Assembly (NCBI GenBank): GCA_003132405.1 | Contig: PKXQ01000105.1 | Location: 1 to 51,999, forward strand | From: Acidobacteriaceae bacterium | Lineage (GTDB): Bacteria > Acidobacteriota > Terriglobia > Terriglobales > Acidobacteriaceae | DNA: 51,999 bases | Reading direction: 5' to 3' | In this document: in pieces, positions 32,127 through 41,036 of the stretch | How the letters are laid out: every line of letters begins with the position of its first letter | Position numbering within the stretch: the first letter of the stretch is position 1 | The notes under the pieces: generated by a model | Database searches by the model: none | Seen by the model: only the letters and a program-made list of their open reading frames with translations | Told to the model about the DNA's origin: nothing | Position numbers and translations under genes: made by a program

Positions 32127-32528
32127 TTAGCTGCCCTTAGCTTTTTCGCGCATCCGCTTGACGAAGCTGGGGACGTGGACCACGGCTCGTCCGACGGTGC
32201 CGCGTCCTATTTCTTGGGAACCATCATGTGCGCGGACGCGAACGATATAGAAACGCCCGTCGAACGATTCCAGTTCGGCCTCGGCTTGCACGCGCACTCC
32301 GAAGCCGCTGGCAGCGCGGTGTTCGATGTTAATCGAAATGCCAACCGTGATTTCTCCTTCATCGCAAAACGGCTGCAGCGCCTGGAAGGCGGCGATTTCC
32401 ATCAAGCGAATCATGTCGGGAGTGGAATACACAGGTGGCAAGCGAGGATCATGCGCGGCGAGCGTGTGCTTCAGTTCGACGGTTTCAGCCGCCTCGCAGC
32501 GCACGCCAATGGGAATGTGTCGAGCCAT
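32127..32528 (-). CDS. FlK-like hot-dog thioesterase
   Basis: A 133-residue single hot-dog-fold protein resembling fluoroacetyl-CoA thioesterase (FlK): PPVYSTPDMIRLMEIAAFQALQPFCDEGEITVGISINIEHRAASGFGVRVQAEAEL (Thr-Glu-His residues as in FlK, about 40-80), ending in the basic FVKRMREKAKG. The physiological acyl-CoA is unknown; the name is based on fold. It is upstream of the PEP-mutase-like gene on the same strand. Confidence 0.82.
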   Translation of the reverse strand: MARHIPIGVRCEAAETVELKHTLAAHDPRLPPVYSTPDMIRLMEIAAFQALQPFCDEGEITVGISINIEHRAASGFGVRVQAEAELESFDGRFYIVRVRAHDGSQEIGRGTVGRAVVHVPSFVKRMREKAKGS

Positions 32529-32806
32529 TGTTGATTAGAACCAAATCGAAAAGTGAGTCGTGCTCAAAGACAAGGCAATTTTAGAGTATTGGCGCTCATC
32601 TCGGAAGCGCTCTGCAAATAATCGGCGCCGCATCATCGCTTAGGTGCTGCATCCCCATCTTGGAAAATTGCGAGAAATGCTGCGACATCTTGATCTTCAA
32701 TTGTTTACCGCACACTTGTGCTCCCGGTCACATCGGCTCTGTTCTACAACGCGCAAAATAAAATTAGATAGTAGCTATCCACGATGGCAGGCAGGGTGAG
32801 AAATCA
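32529..32806. other. Divergent gap, nothing recognised
   Basis: 278 bases, more AT-rich than the genome near 32750-32780. I see no gene and no convincing promoter or hairpin. Confidence 0.4.
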
Positions 32807-33226
32807 ATGAGTAGGCGCGACGCAGTCTTTAATTTATCCAAAATGAAGGAACTGGTCGTATTCATTCTGTTGACGCTGACGCTTTCTTTGTCAGCCTGCA
32901 ATTGGTTTCGCGATTTCGATTTCGAACGCGGGGCGCGGCTCACAAGAGGCGACCCGCAGTTGGGGCGGAAGCAGTTGGCAATGCATTCCTGTAGTTCATG
33001 CCATGTGATTCCTGGAGTTCCGAAGGCTGACGGCACGAGAGGCCCGTCGCTCGCCCATTGGTACGGGCGCCGCACTTTTCTGAGCACCTTCCCAAATACG
33101 CCGGAGAACATGGAGAAGTGGCTGGAGAGGCCTTCTCACCGCAAGCCCGGCACGACCATGCCCGACCTGAGCGTCAGCTCACAGGAGAGTCGCGACATGA
33201 CCGCCTACCTCTTTTCCATCAATTAG
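32807..33226 (+). CDS. Monohaem cytochrome c lipoprotein
   Basis: A 139-residue exported class I cytochrome c. The haem motif CSSCH is at residues 62-66, with the distal Met in PGTTMPDLS near 118. The N-terminus is a lipoprotein signal (VVFILLTLTLSLSAC, Cys31), so the cytochrome is probably anchored by lipid. ATG 32807 has a weak AGGGTGAG upstream; ATG 32843 gives a more standard signal peptide. No oxidase genes are nearby; the partner is unknown. Confidence 0.85.
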   Translation: MSRRDAVFNLSKMKELVVFILLTLTLSLSACNWFRDFDFERGARLTRGDPQLGRKQLAMHSCSSCHVIPGVPKADGTRGPSLAHWYGRRTFLSTFPNTPENMEKWLERPSHRKPGTTMPDLSVSSQESRDMTAYLFSIN

Positions 33227-33266
33227 CTCAATTAATCAGCCCGAAAGTGCGCGCCGGCGTGGCCTG

Positions 33267-34472
33267 CTAATGCAAGTTGGCAAAGCTCGCGTCGCCGAGC
33301 GAGATGTGCTCGGGGCCAATTACCGGTTGATCCTCGGAGAGAATCAGCGCGCGCTCGATAACGTTTTGCAGTTCGCGTATGTTGCCCGACCAAGGCTGCG
33401 TTCGCAACAGGTGCAAAGCGGCTGCGGAGAGCTGCGGCGCAGGTCGGCTGGAAGTATATTTTTCGAGAAAGTGCACGGCTAATTGACCAATATCTTCGGG
33501 ACGATCGCGCAACGGCGGAATCTCCAGTGGGAACGCGGAGAGACGGTAGTACAAATCTTCGCGAAACTTCCCTTCCCGGACGAGCGAGAGCAGATGGGCG
33601 TTGGTGGCGGAGATGACGCGGGCGTCGACGCGCACGACCTCGGCGCTGCCCAGGCGCTGCAATTCCTTCTGCTCAAGAAAGCGGAGTAGTTTCGGCTGAA
33701 GGCTCAGCGGCATTTCGCCGATCTCGTCGAGAAAGAGCGTGCCTCCCTGCGCCGCCTGGATTCTTCCCGCATAAGCTTGGGCGGCTCCCGTAAAAGCGCC
33801 GCGCGCGTAGCCGAAGAGTTCCGCTTCAAGCAAGGTCTCGGGAATGGCTGCGCAATTGACCACCGCGAATGTGCGCGAGGAGCGCGGGCTAAGCTGATGA
33901 ATAGCGCGAGCAACAATTTCTTTGCCGCAGCCGGTAGGGCCAGTGATCAGCACCGTCGTGTTGCGCGGGGCGAGCAGGCGCACCAGACGATACAGCGGCT
34001 GCATGATGCGCGAGTTGTTGCCGATCATGCCTGGCAGGGGAGCGTCGAGAAAAGATTGCGCGGCGCGCGCCGGGACAAGAGCTAGCTCGATGTTGTCGAT
34101 CACTGAGTCCGGGTGGCCGAGAGCGTGCTCCAAGCCAGTCGAAGGTGCGCCTGCTTCCTGATTCGGGGCGTGATCTGGATCGCGGTTGGGCTCAGGCTCC
34201 GGATCGAGCATAACCACTTCGATTTTGGGGAAACGTCTCCGGACGGTCTGGCCGAGTTCTTCGGCGTCGAGATCGGGCAGGTGGCGATCGAGAAAGAGGA
34301 CCTGCCAGAAGCCATTCTCGAGATGGCCTAAGGCCTCGGCGCCACCGCTGGCCTGTTCGAAGCGGCGGGCGGGGGACCGCAGACTTTCGAGGACGCGCTG
34401 GCGCACGACGGTGCTGGGGCTCGCCACCAGAATGTGGTCGGCATAATTAGGCGGGATCGGAAAAGTCGTCAT
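33267..34472 (-). CDS. Sigma-54-interacting AAA+ activator without DNA-binding domain
   Basis: A 401-residue NtrC-family protein. Residues 13-90 form a receiver-like domain with phospho-acceptor Asp62 (LFLDRHLPD) but without the usual acidic pair near residue 17. A long acidic/Pro linker follows, then the AAA+ domain: Walker A GPTGCGKE (178-185), the sigma-54 loop GAFTGA (225-230), Walker B TLFLDE and the arginine-finger region. The protein ends after the helical lid (ERALILSEDQPVIGPEHISL...); the Fis-type helix-turn-helix is absent. It may act from solution or pair with another DNA-binding protein (inference). No kinase gene is near. Confidence 0.88.
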   Translation of the reverse strand: MTTFPIPPNYADHILVASPSTVVRQRVLESLRSPARRFEQASGGAEALGHLENGFWQVLFLDRHLPDLDAEELGQTVRRRFPKIEVVMLDPEPEPNRDPDHAPNQEAGAPSTGLEHALGHPDSVIDNIELALVPARAAQSFLDAPLPGMIGNNSRIMQPLYRLVRLLAPRNTTVLITGPTGCGKEIVARAIHQLSPRSSRTFAVVNCAAIPETLLEAELFGYARGAFTGAAQAYAGRIQAAQGGTLFLDEIGEMPLSLQPKLLRFLEQKELQRLGSAEVVRVDARVISATNAHLLSLVREGKFREDLYYRLSAFPLEIPPLRDRPEDIGQLAVHFLEKYTSSRPAPQLSAAALHLLRTQPWSGNIRELQNVIERALILSEDQPVIGPEHISLGDASFANLH

Positions 34473-34684
34473 ACTGTCGATTTGAAACCGATCTGGTTAG
34501 AAGGAGATTAGTTGCAGATTAGAAGACTCTATCGAAGGCAAACCATGGTGTAGCGGAAAAGTTAGATTTTGCTTTACAGGTGGAGGATTCTGTAAGTAGG
34601 AGGCAATTTCTTCTCTAGCGTTCAGATGAGTTGTGAGCCGCGACGCCCCGGGGCTGCGAGCGATCGCAAACTTCCAGGTGGTCG

Positions 34685-35335
34685 TTACTTCTCGACCAAG
34701 ACCAGTTCACCGTTTTCTATTTTGATGTCTTTCACGTTGTTAGGGAGCTTGAGCTGATCGCGCTGCTCGGCGAGCTTTTTCTGCAACACTTCGTTGACCA
34801 GCGATGCGGGCACGGAGAGATCTCCGACCTTGACCTCGGTGGCGTCGAAGGTCGCGTAGCCGTCTTTCGAGCCGAGATGGCCGGCGAGAGTGAGATAAAC
34901 GTCTTTGCCAGCGATTTGGGTGAGAAATTGTCCGCGCACAATGTCGCCATCCATGGAGACCTGGTAGTCCTTGATATTGGGAACGGCGCCGGGGAACTCG
35001 GTGGCCGGCGCGGCGGAGGGAGCGTTGGAGGAGGAAGTATTACTCGCGCCGCTGGAAGTGCTCGCGGGCGCGGCCGTCGTTGCGGGTATCAGGCCGGCGG
35101 CTTGCGCTAGCGCGGCGGAAACTTCGCCGGAGGTCATGCGAATTTCGCTCCCACCTTCGCCGGCGGATTTGGGTTGGGCGAGTTGGTTCACCTTCTCCTG
35201 AAAAGACTGCGCATTGGCGGCAGCGGTCGCGGGAACTACTGCGGTTGCAACCGGCGCGGGGCGCTTTAAGACGAGCACTAGCGTAATGATCGAAATCGCC
35301 AGCGTGACAAAACTGATGATGCGATTCAGCTTCAC
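34685..35335 (-). CDS. Hypothetical membrane-anchored periplasmic protein
   Basis: A 216-residue protein I cannot assign. It has an N-terminal TM/signal anchor (IISFVTLAISIITLVLVL), an Ala/Ser/Thr/Pro-rich linker (residues about 28-115), and a C-terminal domain: YQVSMDGDIVRGQFLTQIAGKDVYLTLAG, then VPASLVNEVLQKKLAEQRDQLKLP and IKIENGELVLVEK. The pattern of the end resembles lipid-binding DUF2993/LmeA-type domains, but this is a weak guess. The start is ATG 35335. The upstream gap 34473-34684 holds no gene. Confidence 0.6.
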   Translation of the reverse strand: MKLNRIISFVTLAISIITLVLVLKRPAPVATAVVPATAAANAQSFQEKVNQLAQPKSAGEGGSEIRMTSGEVSAALAQAAGLIPATTAAPASTSSGASNTSSSNAPSAAPATEFPGAVPNIKDYQVSMDGDIVRGQFLTQIAGKDVYLTLAGHLGSKDGYATFDATEVKVGDLSVPASLVNEVLQKKLAEQRDQLKLPNNVKDIKIENGELVLVEK

Positions 35336-35469
35336 GGATACCTCCGCTACTTTCCTCTATGGTACGCGCGGAGTAAATCACGTTTGAGATGACGTTAGTA
35401 CTAGGGCGGCGGGCGCTTTAGGATGCCAAAAAAACGGTACGCGTAAAATGCTGTTTTTCATCCCACGTT

Positions 35470-35976
35470 TCATTCAACGATGGCCAGTACATCGCCCGGG
35501 TTTACGGCGGCGCCTGGAGTCGCCGATATTTTCTTTACCACTCCCTTTTTTGGCGATTTGATTTCGTTTTGCATTTTCATGGCTTCGACTACCACGATGC
35601 CCTGTCCAGCTTCGACTTCGGAATTCTCGGCGACCAGCACACGGACCACGCGGCCGGGCATGGGAGCAAGAATTTTCTTGGGGCCTTTTTCGTCGCCCGC
35701 CGATTTCTGGCGCGAGCGCAGGGAGCGCGGATCGCGCAACTCGACTGCGAAACGCGCGCTGCCGACCCACATGTGGAGATCGGTCGCCGTCTGCTCGCGC
35801 TTAATTTCGTAGGAGTGGCCATCGATCAGCAGCGACAAGACGTCGCGGCGCGGGATGACCGCGTCGACGTGGATGGTTTGGCCATCGACGCGGCACTCCC
35901 ATCCATCAGCGGCTTTTTCCAACTCTAGCCGGTGGGGCTTGCCGCCCTCTTTGCCCACAACGATTTCATAAACCAT
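35470..35976 (-). CDS. Biotin carboxyl carrier protein of an acyl-CoA carboxylase
   Basis: A 168-residue carrier whose C-terminal biotinyl domain has EAMKMQNEI with the biotinylated Lys, preceded by LAPMPGRVVRVLVAENSEVEAGQ and followed by VNPGDVLAIVE. The N-terminal part (YEIVVGKEGGKPHRLELEKAADGWECRVDG) resembles the BT region of propionyl-/acyl-CoA carboxylase alpha chains. So here the alpha chain is split into biotin carboxylase (next gene) and carrier. ATG 35976 lies 10 bases after the stop of the carboxylase gene; the frame continues upstream only as overlap. Confidence 0.9.
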   Translation of the reverse strand: MVYEIVVGKEGGKPHRLELEKAADGWECRVDGQTIHVDAVIPRRDVLSLLIDGHSYEIKREQTATDLHMWVGSARFAVELRDPRSLRSRQKSAGDEKGPKKILAPMPGRVVRVLVAENSEVEAGQGIVVVEAMKMQNEIKSPKKGVVKKISATPGAAVNPGDVLAIVE

Positions 35977-35986
35977 AAGATCGAAA

Positions 35987-37531
35987 TCAGCGCAGCGCTT
36001 CCGAGCGTCCTTTCTGCTTCCATTTGGATGGAGGCGATGCTGGTGAGGCGGCTGAATCGCTCCCGGCGGCATTGCCATTCTTGTTGACAGACGCTGGATC
36101 GAGCACAGCAAACATTCCGGCGGCGATCGCGGCGATTCTCTCGAGTTCCTTGATTTCTTTTGGCGAAAGCGACGCTACGGCTGGATTAGCTTTCGCGAGC
36201 AGGCGATCGAGGTATCCGGTGTCGAGTTTTCCGGCTTGGAAATCGGCGTCGCCGAGGATGCGCTGGAATAGCGAAATGTTAGTCTTGATTCCGGCCACAA
36301 AATATTCATAGAGGGCACGCTCGAGACGCATGATGGCTAGTCGCCGGTCACTCGCGTAGCCGATTAGCTTGGCGAGCAGCGGATCGTAATCCATGGGAAC
36401 GTTCCAGCCTTCGTACATGCCGCTGTCGCGGCGGATGCCCGGGCCTGAAGGCTGAAGCAGCACGGTGATTTTGCCCGGGCTGGGAAAATAATTATTGTCA
36501 GGATCTTCGGCGTAGATGCGGCACTCGATGGCGTGTCCGCGAATTGATATGTCGGACTGTACGAAGGGCAGCTTTTCACCGGCCGCGATCCGAATCTGCA
36601 AATGAACGAGATCTAATCCCGTGGTCAACTCGGTGACTGGATGCTCGACCTGAAGACGCGTGTTCATTTCGAGGAAGTAAAAATTCTTTTGCTGATCGAC
36701 CAGGAATTCTATTGTTCCGGCGTTGGTGTAGTTGGCGGCCTGCGCGACTTTGACGGCGACTTCGCCCATGCGGCGGCGCATGTCGGGATCGACAATCGGT
36801 GAGGGCGCTTCTTCTAGAACTTTCTGATGGCGGCGCTGGATGGAACACTCGCGTTCGCCGAGCCAGACAGTGTTGCCGTGCTCGTCGGCGAGCACCTGCA
36901 TCTCGATGTGGCGCGGATTGACGATTGCTTTTTCGATATAAACCTCGCTATCGCCAAAAGAACGCTGGGCCTCGCTCTGCGCCGATTCGAGAGCGGAACG
37001 AAATTCCTGGCGAGTGTGCACCAGGCGCATACCTTTGCCTCCGCCGCCAGCCGCGGCTTTCAGCATCACTGGGTAGCCGATGCGCTCGGCGACTTGCTCG
37101 CCTTCTTCGGCGGAGGCGAGCCCGCGCGAAGTTCCGGGAACGAACAGGACGCCGGCTTTTTCCATCTGCTGACGGGCGCTGGTTTTCGAGCCCATCAAAT
37201 TCATGGAGTGCGGAGTGGGGCCGATAAATTTTATGCCCGCGTCGGCGCAGGCTTGCGCGAACTTTGCATTCTCGGAGAGAAAACCGTAGCCGGGATGGAT
37301 CGCCTGCGCGCCGGAACGTTTGGCTACATCGAGGATCTTATCGATTCGAAGATAAGATTCGGCCGCCGGGGCTGGTCCGATGTGATAGGCCTCATCCGAT
37401 TTGCGGACGTGAAGCGCGGCGCGATCAACATCGGAATAGACGGCAACCGTCGAGATGCCCATCTCGCGGCAGGCGCGCATCACGCGCACTGCGATCTCTC
37501 CGCGATTGGCGATCAGAATTTTCTTGAACAT
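35987..37531 (-). CDS. accC: Biotin carboxylase subunit (acyl-CoA carboxylase)
   Basis: ATP-dependent carboxylation of carrier-bound biotin. The 514-residue protein shows MFKKILIANRGEIAVRVMRACREMGI, IHPGYGFLSEN, the ATP-grasp glycine loop AAAGGGGKGM, and EMNTRLQVEHPVTE. The C-terminal 60 residues (after LERIAAIAAGMFAVLD) are an Ala/Ser/Pro-rich extension not seen in E. coli AccC (449 residues). With the next gene it forms the split alpha chain of a propionyl-, acetyl- or other acyl-CoA carboxylase; no carboxyltransferase gene is in the window. ATG 37531 is chosen for the family start. Confidence 0.92.
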   Translation of the reverse strand: MFKKILIANRGEIAVRVMRACREMGISTVAVYSDVDRAALHVRKSDEAYHIGPAPAAESYLRIDKILDVAKRSGAQAIHPGYGFLSENAKFAQACADAGIKFIGPTPHSMNLMGSKTSARQQMEKAGVLFVPGTSRGLASAEEGEQVAERIGYPVMLKAAAGGGGKGMRLVHTRQEFRSALESAQSEAQRSFGDSEVYIEKAIVNPRHIEMQVLADEHGNTVWLGERECSIQRRHQKVLEEAPSPIVDPDMRRRMGEVAVKVAQAANYTNAGTIEFLVDQQKNFYFLEMNTRLQVEHPVTELTTGLDLVHLQIRIAAGEKLPFVQSDISIRGHAIECRIYAEDPDNNYFPSPGKITVLLQPSGPGIRRDSGMYEGWNVPMDYDPLLAKLIGYASDRRLAIMRLERALYEYFVAGIKTNISLFQRILGDADFQAGKLDTGYLDRLLAKANPAVASLSPKEIKELERIAAIAAGMFAVLDPASVNKNGNAAGSDSAASPASPPSKWKQKGRSEALR

Positions 37532-37685
37532 GCCTTGGTAAGCGCTCAATTCGCGCGCAAACGCCGCGGTTAATTCTACCTGTGCGGGCCGCGTTATGTG
37601 CGTGACGCGAATCCCCCTCGGCGGTATTTTCGCGATAACGATGTGGCTGAAACCAGAACGATATGACTGAAAGGTTCCCTGCCGG

Positions 37686-37721
37686 AAAATAAAAGGCCTC
37701 GCGTTCTGAAGCGCAAGGCCT
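37686..37721 (-). terminator. Rho-independent terminator (minus strand)
   Basis: AGGCCT-G-GCG pairs with its complement (37694-37703 with 37712-37721, one G-T) around an 8-nt loop and is followed on the minus strand by TTTTATTT. It ends the secretion/TonB block and its TPR lipoprotein gene. Confidence 0.9.
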
Positions 37722-37751
37722 GGTCTGGAAAAATACTCGTGGAATCGGAAG

Positions 37752-38576
37752 CTACTGTTTCTGATCTATAACAATGCCGCCTGCACCGGGCTGTTTTTCG
37801 GCTTTGGCTTTCTTGGTGGCCATGGTTTTGTCGACCCACTCATCGGCGGTCTTTAGATCGGCGGAACGGGCTGCCGGGTCATCGCATTGAATGTCGGCAC
37901 GCTCGCGATACATCAGGTTCATGTACGCCATTGCATCGTCATAGTCGGGACGAAGCTGGAGCGCCTTGTTCAGGTTGTCGATGCCTTCCTGAACGTTAGG
38001 AGTATTTTTCTCTTTCATCATGGCGCAGACCTTCTTGTCCTTGGCCGGCAGGGCGTCATCGGGCTTCATGCCCAGTTTGGCGCGCTCTTCCTGACGCGGC
38101 ACGTAGGTCTGGGTCCAATCGATGACGGCGACCGAGTAATACGGCTCGGGGTCATTGGGATCGGCCTCCGATGCTTTCTTATAGTATTGCTTGGCCAAGT
38201 CAAACTTCTTCATCTGCAGGTAGAGGTAAGCGATGCCCTTAATGCTGTTGATGTTCTTAGGATCGACTTGCAGCACCTGCTTGTATTCGTCAATCGCCTG
38301 CTCGGCGAAGCGGTTGTTGTCGGGAGTGTCCGCGCCTGGGATGTATTGGTTGGCATAGGCCGTGGCAAGATAGAGCTTGGCGTTAATCAGCGACGGATCG
38401 AGAGCGACCGCCTGCTGGAAATGATCTACTGCCTGCTCGAACTTGGAGTTCTTATAAGCCTGCACGCCCTTGTTGAGATGATCGCGTGCCTTCAGCTTGG
38501 CACAGCCGGTGCTTGCGAGCATCACCAGTACTGCGGCGAACAGGACCAGGCCCTTTTGCGTAGTTCTCGTTTTCAT
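37752..38576 (-). CDS. TPR-repeat lipoprotein
   Basis: A 274-residue lipoprotein: signal peptide KGLVLFAAVLVMLASTGC (lipobox Cys about 26), then tetratricopeptide repeats (DHLNKGVQAYKNSKFEQAVDHFQQAVALDP, INAKLYLATAYANQ..., INSIKGIAYLYLQMKKFDLAKQYYKKASEADP, NLNKALQLRPDYDDAMAYMNLMYRE). It is the last gene behind exbD and could link the TonB motor to periplasmic partners (inference). ATG 38576 fits the lipoprotein N-terminus; GGGAGA lies upstream. Confidence 0.87.
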   Translation of the reverse strand: MKTRTTQKGLVLFAAVLVMLASTGCAKLKARDHLNKGVQAYKNSKFEQAVDHFQQAVALDPSLINAKLYLATAYANQYIPGADTPDNNRFAEQAIDEYKQVLQVDPKNINSIKGIAYLYLQMKKFDLAKQYYKKASEADPNDPEPYYSVAVIDWTQTYVPRQEERAKLGMKPDDALPAKDKKVCAMMKEKNTPNVQEGIDNLNKALQLRPDYDDAMAYMNLMYRERADIQCDDPAARSADLKTADEWVDKTMATKKAKAEKQPGAGGIVIDQKQ

Positions 38577-38645
38577 TGCTTTATGAATCTCCCTTTGCGG
38601 AGTGTGAATGTGGTGCGGCACGCAAAGCTTTTTGATGACTTGCCG

Positions 38646-38718
38646 TCCTGAGCAAAATGCAGGACCGCCTGTACCGCGAACTCAAAGACATAGGTCCTTC
38701 GCTTCGCTCAGGATGACA
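38646..38718. repeat. Inverted repeat with CTTCGCTTCGCTCAGGATGACA tail (abbreviated)
   Basis: CCGTCCTGAGC near 38643-38653 is complemented by GCTCAGGATG at 38705-38714. The right arm ends a phrase that reads GGTCCTTCGCTTCGCTCAGG. It lies between exbD and the TPR lipoprotein gene. Confidence 0.5.
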
Positions 38719-38743
38719 CCCCGCGCTTCTGTGGATCCGATTT

Positions 38744-39187
38744 CTAGCCGCCCGCTTCGATCTTGGCGGTGATCAGGCCGACTTTATCGACGCCCGCCGA
38801 ATGCGCTATGTCGATGACGTTGGCCACGTCGGCGAAGGGCACGTTGTCATCGCCCTTCACGAACATGACCTTCTCGGCCCGCGTCTTGAAAATGTCTTCC
38901 AGGCGGCCTTGCAGAGTTTCCCAGGTAGCTTCGTCGGTGTTGATCTTGAGTCCGGGAGGGTTGCCGGCGCCGTGATCGATCAGTTGCACCACAATGGTGC
39001 GGTCGGGAGTGGGCGGCGGCTGTTTCTGATCCTTCGGCGGAGGCTGTGGCACCAATGCATCCAAACCTTTCGGCGTCAGGGGCGTGATCACCATAAAAAT
39101 GATCAGCAGCACCAGCAGCACGTCGATCAGCGGCGTGACGTTCATGTTAGCGTTCTGGCCCCCTTTGGGGCCGACTGCCATAGCCAT
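38744..39187 (-). CDS. exbD: ExbD/TolR biopolymer transport protein (second copy)
   Basis: A 147-residue proton-channel subunit of an ExbB-ExbD motor. It has a single TM helix MNVTPLIDVLLVLLIIFMVITPL with the essential Asp in PLIDVLLV, then a Pro-rich linker (PQPPPKDQKQPPPTPD) and the periplasmic domain ending NVIDIAHSAGVDKVGLITAK. It is downstream of a distinct exbD gene. Confidence 0.93.
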   Translation of the reverse strand: MAMAVGPKGGQNANMNVTPLIDVLLVLLIIFMVITPLTPKGLDALVPQPPPKDQKQPPPTPDRTIVVQLIDHGAGNPPGLKINTDEATWETLQGRLEDIFKTRAEKVMFVKGDDNVPFADVANVIDIAHSAGVDKVGLITAKIEAGG

Positions 39188-39267
39188 ATCAATCTCCTGT
39201 ATCGCTACTACTCGTATCGCTTTGGCGAACTATCTTTGAGAAACTTTCTTCCGAACTATCTTGCGAA

Positions 39268-39741
39268 CTACTGCCCGCCCGTGGGCGCCGGTGGCGCGAC
39301 TGGGGGTGGGGCAAAGGAGCCAGACTTCTTTTGTTCCGTCAATAATCCGAGTTGATCGACGCCGGCCGCGCGAACATCATCCACGACCGCGACTACCCAA
39401 CCAAACTTCGCGCGGGCGTCTGCCTTCAGAAATACCCGTTTATCGGTCCGATTCGCCAAGCGATCTTTAATCTTTTGTGTCAGGTCGTCGGGATTGATCG
39501 GATCGGTGCCGAAGAAGACCTTGTTGTCGCGGGTAATCGCGACTTGCAGCGCATCTTCTTTATCGGCGTCGTGCATGTCGGTCGGATTGTTGACCTGCGC
39601 CATGTCGACCTGCTTGCCGTGCTGCAACATGGGTGTGACGACCATGAAAATGATCAGCAGCACCAGCATCACGTCCACCATAGGTGTGACATTGATGTCG
39701 GAGGTGACGTTGGCTGCTTCGTTTCGCTTTGCTAATGCCAT
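39268..39741 (-). CDS. exbD: ExbD/TolR biopolymer transport protein (first copy)
   Basis: A 157-residue ExbD: SDINVTPMVDVMLVLLIIFMVVTPM carries the TM helix with the essential Asp; the periplasmic domain follows, ending VVDDVRAAGVDQLGLLTEQ and a Pro-rich tail. The two ExbD proteins differ clearly, so a heteromeric ExbD dimer is possible, as in some TonB systems of Bacteroidota and Myxococcota. The gene lies between exbB and the second exbD. Confidence 0.93.
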   Translation of the reverse strand: MALAKRNEAANVTSDINVTPMVDVMLVLLIIFMVVTPMLQHGKQVDMAQVNNPTDMHDADKEDALQVAITRDNKVFFGTDPINPDDLTQKIKDRLANRTDKRVFLKADARAKFGWVVAVVDDVRAAGVDQLGLLTEQKKSGSFAPPPVAPPAPTGGQ

Positions 39742-39878
39742 GGAATTGTGTCTCCTGCTCTACGCTTGCGTCGGTACCGCAGCCCCAAACGGCCTTTGTG
39801 GAGAGCCGGGCGCTTCCGCCCGGCCAGCCACTGGCAACTCATGGGTGCAATCTGCGGCCTTATAACTGGCCTTATAAT

Positions 39879-40637
39879 TTACGACCGGCGCATGCTCCGG
39901 CGCTTGAGGAAGTAATCGATCAGTTCGCTCGAGGAGTTGTCCATCTCCACGTCGAACGCTTCCACGCGACCGGTCAGATAGTTGAACATCATGACCGCCG
40001 GAATGGCCACGAACAGGCCGACGGCGGTGGTCACGAGCGCTTCGGAAATGCCGCCGGCAACTGCTGCCAGACCGGTTGCCTTTTCTTTGGCGATGCCGTT
40101 GAAGGCGTTCAGAATGCCGACGACCGTTCCGAACAGTCCCACGAAGGGAGCCGTCGAACCGATGGTCGCCAGACCGCCCAAGCCACGCTTCAGTTCGGCG
40201 TGCACGATGGCTTCGGTGCGCTCCAGAGCGCGCTTCGAAGCTTCGATCGTCTCACCGGGGATTTCGCCAGGGCTATCCTGGTGAGCCTTGAATTCCATCA
40301 GGCCAGCGGTGACAACCTTGGCCAGATGGCTCTTCTTGTTGCGCTCGGCGACCTTGATCGCTTCGTCAATCTTGCCTTCTCGCAACGCCCCAGCAACTGC
40401 GGGAGCGAACGAGCGGGATTGATTGCGGGCGGCGTTGAAAGCCATCCAGCGGTCGATCATGACGCCGATCGACCATCCCGACATGATGAAGAGAACAATA
40501 ACCACAACTTTCGCCAGAATACCCATCTGCTTCCAGAGCGAAATCGGGTCCCAACCGACCGAGCTGTTGTCTTGAAACAGCCAAGCGGCGAAAAGATGGA
40601 AATTACAAAGTGCGACTGTTGCCAGGTTCGCTACCAT
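39879..40637 (-). CDS. exbB: ExbB/TolQ/MotA proton-channel protein
   Basis: A 252-residue protein with three TM regions: VVVIVLFIMSGWSIGVMIDRW, TIGSTAPFVGLFGTVVGILNAF and ISEALVTTAVGLFVAIPAVMMFNYL, with the family's polar residues in the second and third helices. With ExbD it forms the proton-driven stator that powers TonB. GGAGGAA precedes the ATG 40637. The N-terminus carries an extra hydrophobic stretch. Confidence 0.94.
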   Translation of the reverse strand: MVANLATVALCNFHLFAAWLFQDNSSVGWDPISLWKQMGILAKVVVIVLFIMSGWSIGVMIDRWMAFNAARNQSRSFAPAVAGALREGKIDEAIKVAERNKKSHLAKVVTAGLMEFKAHQDSPGEIPGETIEASKRALERTEAIVHAELKRGLGGLATIGSTAPFVGLFGTVVGILNAFNGIAKEKATGLAAVAGGISEALVTTAVGLFVAIPAVMMFNYLTGRVEAFDVEMDNSSSELIDYFLKRRSMRRS

Positions 40638-41036
40638 GAGTTGCTATTCCTCCTCGGAACTGTTTCGCGCCCATTTATCTGAGCGCCTTTCTCAAACTTT
40701 CTCCGGGCTTTCTCCAAACTGTGCTTGCCGGGAGAGCAATGCCGAACCCTCGGGCCTGCCCAAGAGCTGCGGCATATCAGGATGCAGAACGAGCCAATTT
40801 TGCTGCCGTGCCCCAAGCGAGGGGCTGGCCTGATTTCGCAAAACCTGCCGTCGCCATAGCGAAGCAAGGCCACGAAACTTCAGCTCCTCTGCAAATACCG
40901 ATGTAACTTTGATGCAAGAAAACCTAAGTAGGCGGAGTGCCCGGGTGCCAACAAGGCGCCTTGGTCTCCCGTCTTGGGAAAAGATAGGACGGGGGAGAGC
41001 CTTTAACCGCCACAAAACCAACCTCGCCCGGAGTGT
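40638..41036. other. 399-base gap between tonB and exbB, nothing firm
   Basis: Open frames exist but show no family traits or ribosome sites. Pyrimidine-rich TTTCTC words recur near 40685-40725. A separate promoter for exbB is likely somewhere here but was not identified. Confidence 0.4.

Noticed and set aside
36827..37573. Plus-strand frame of 248 residues
   Set aside because: It is antisense to the biotin carboxylase gene.
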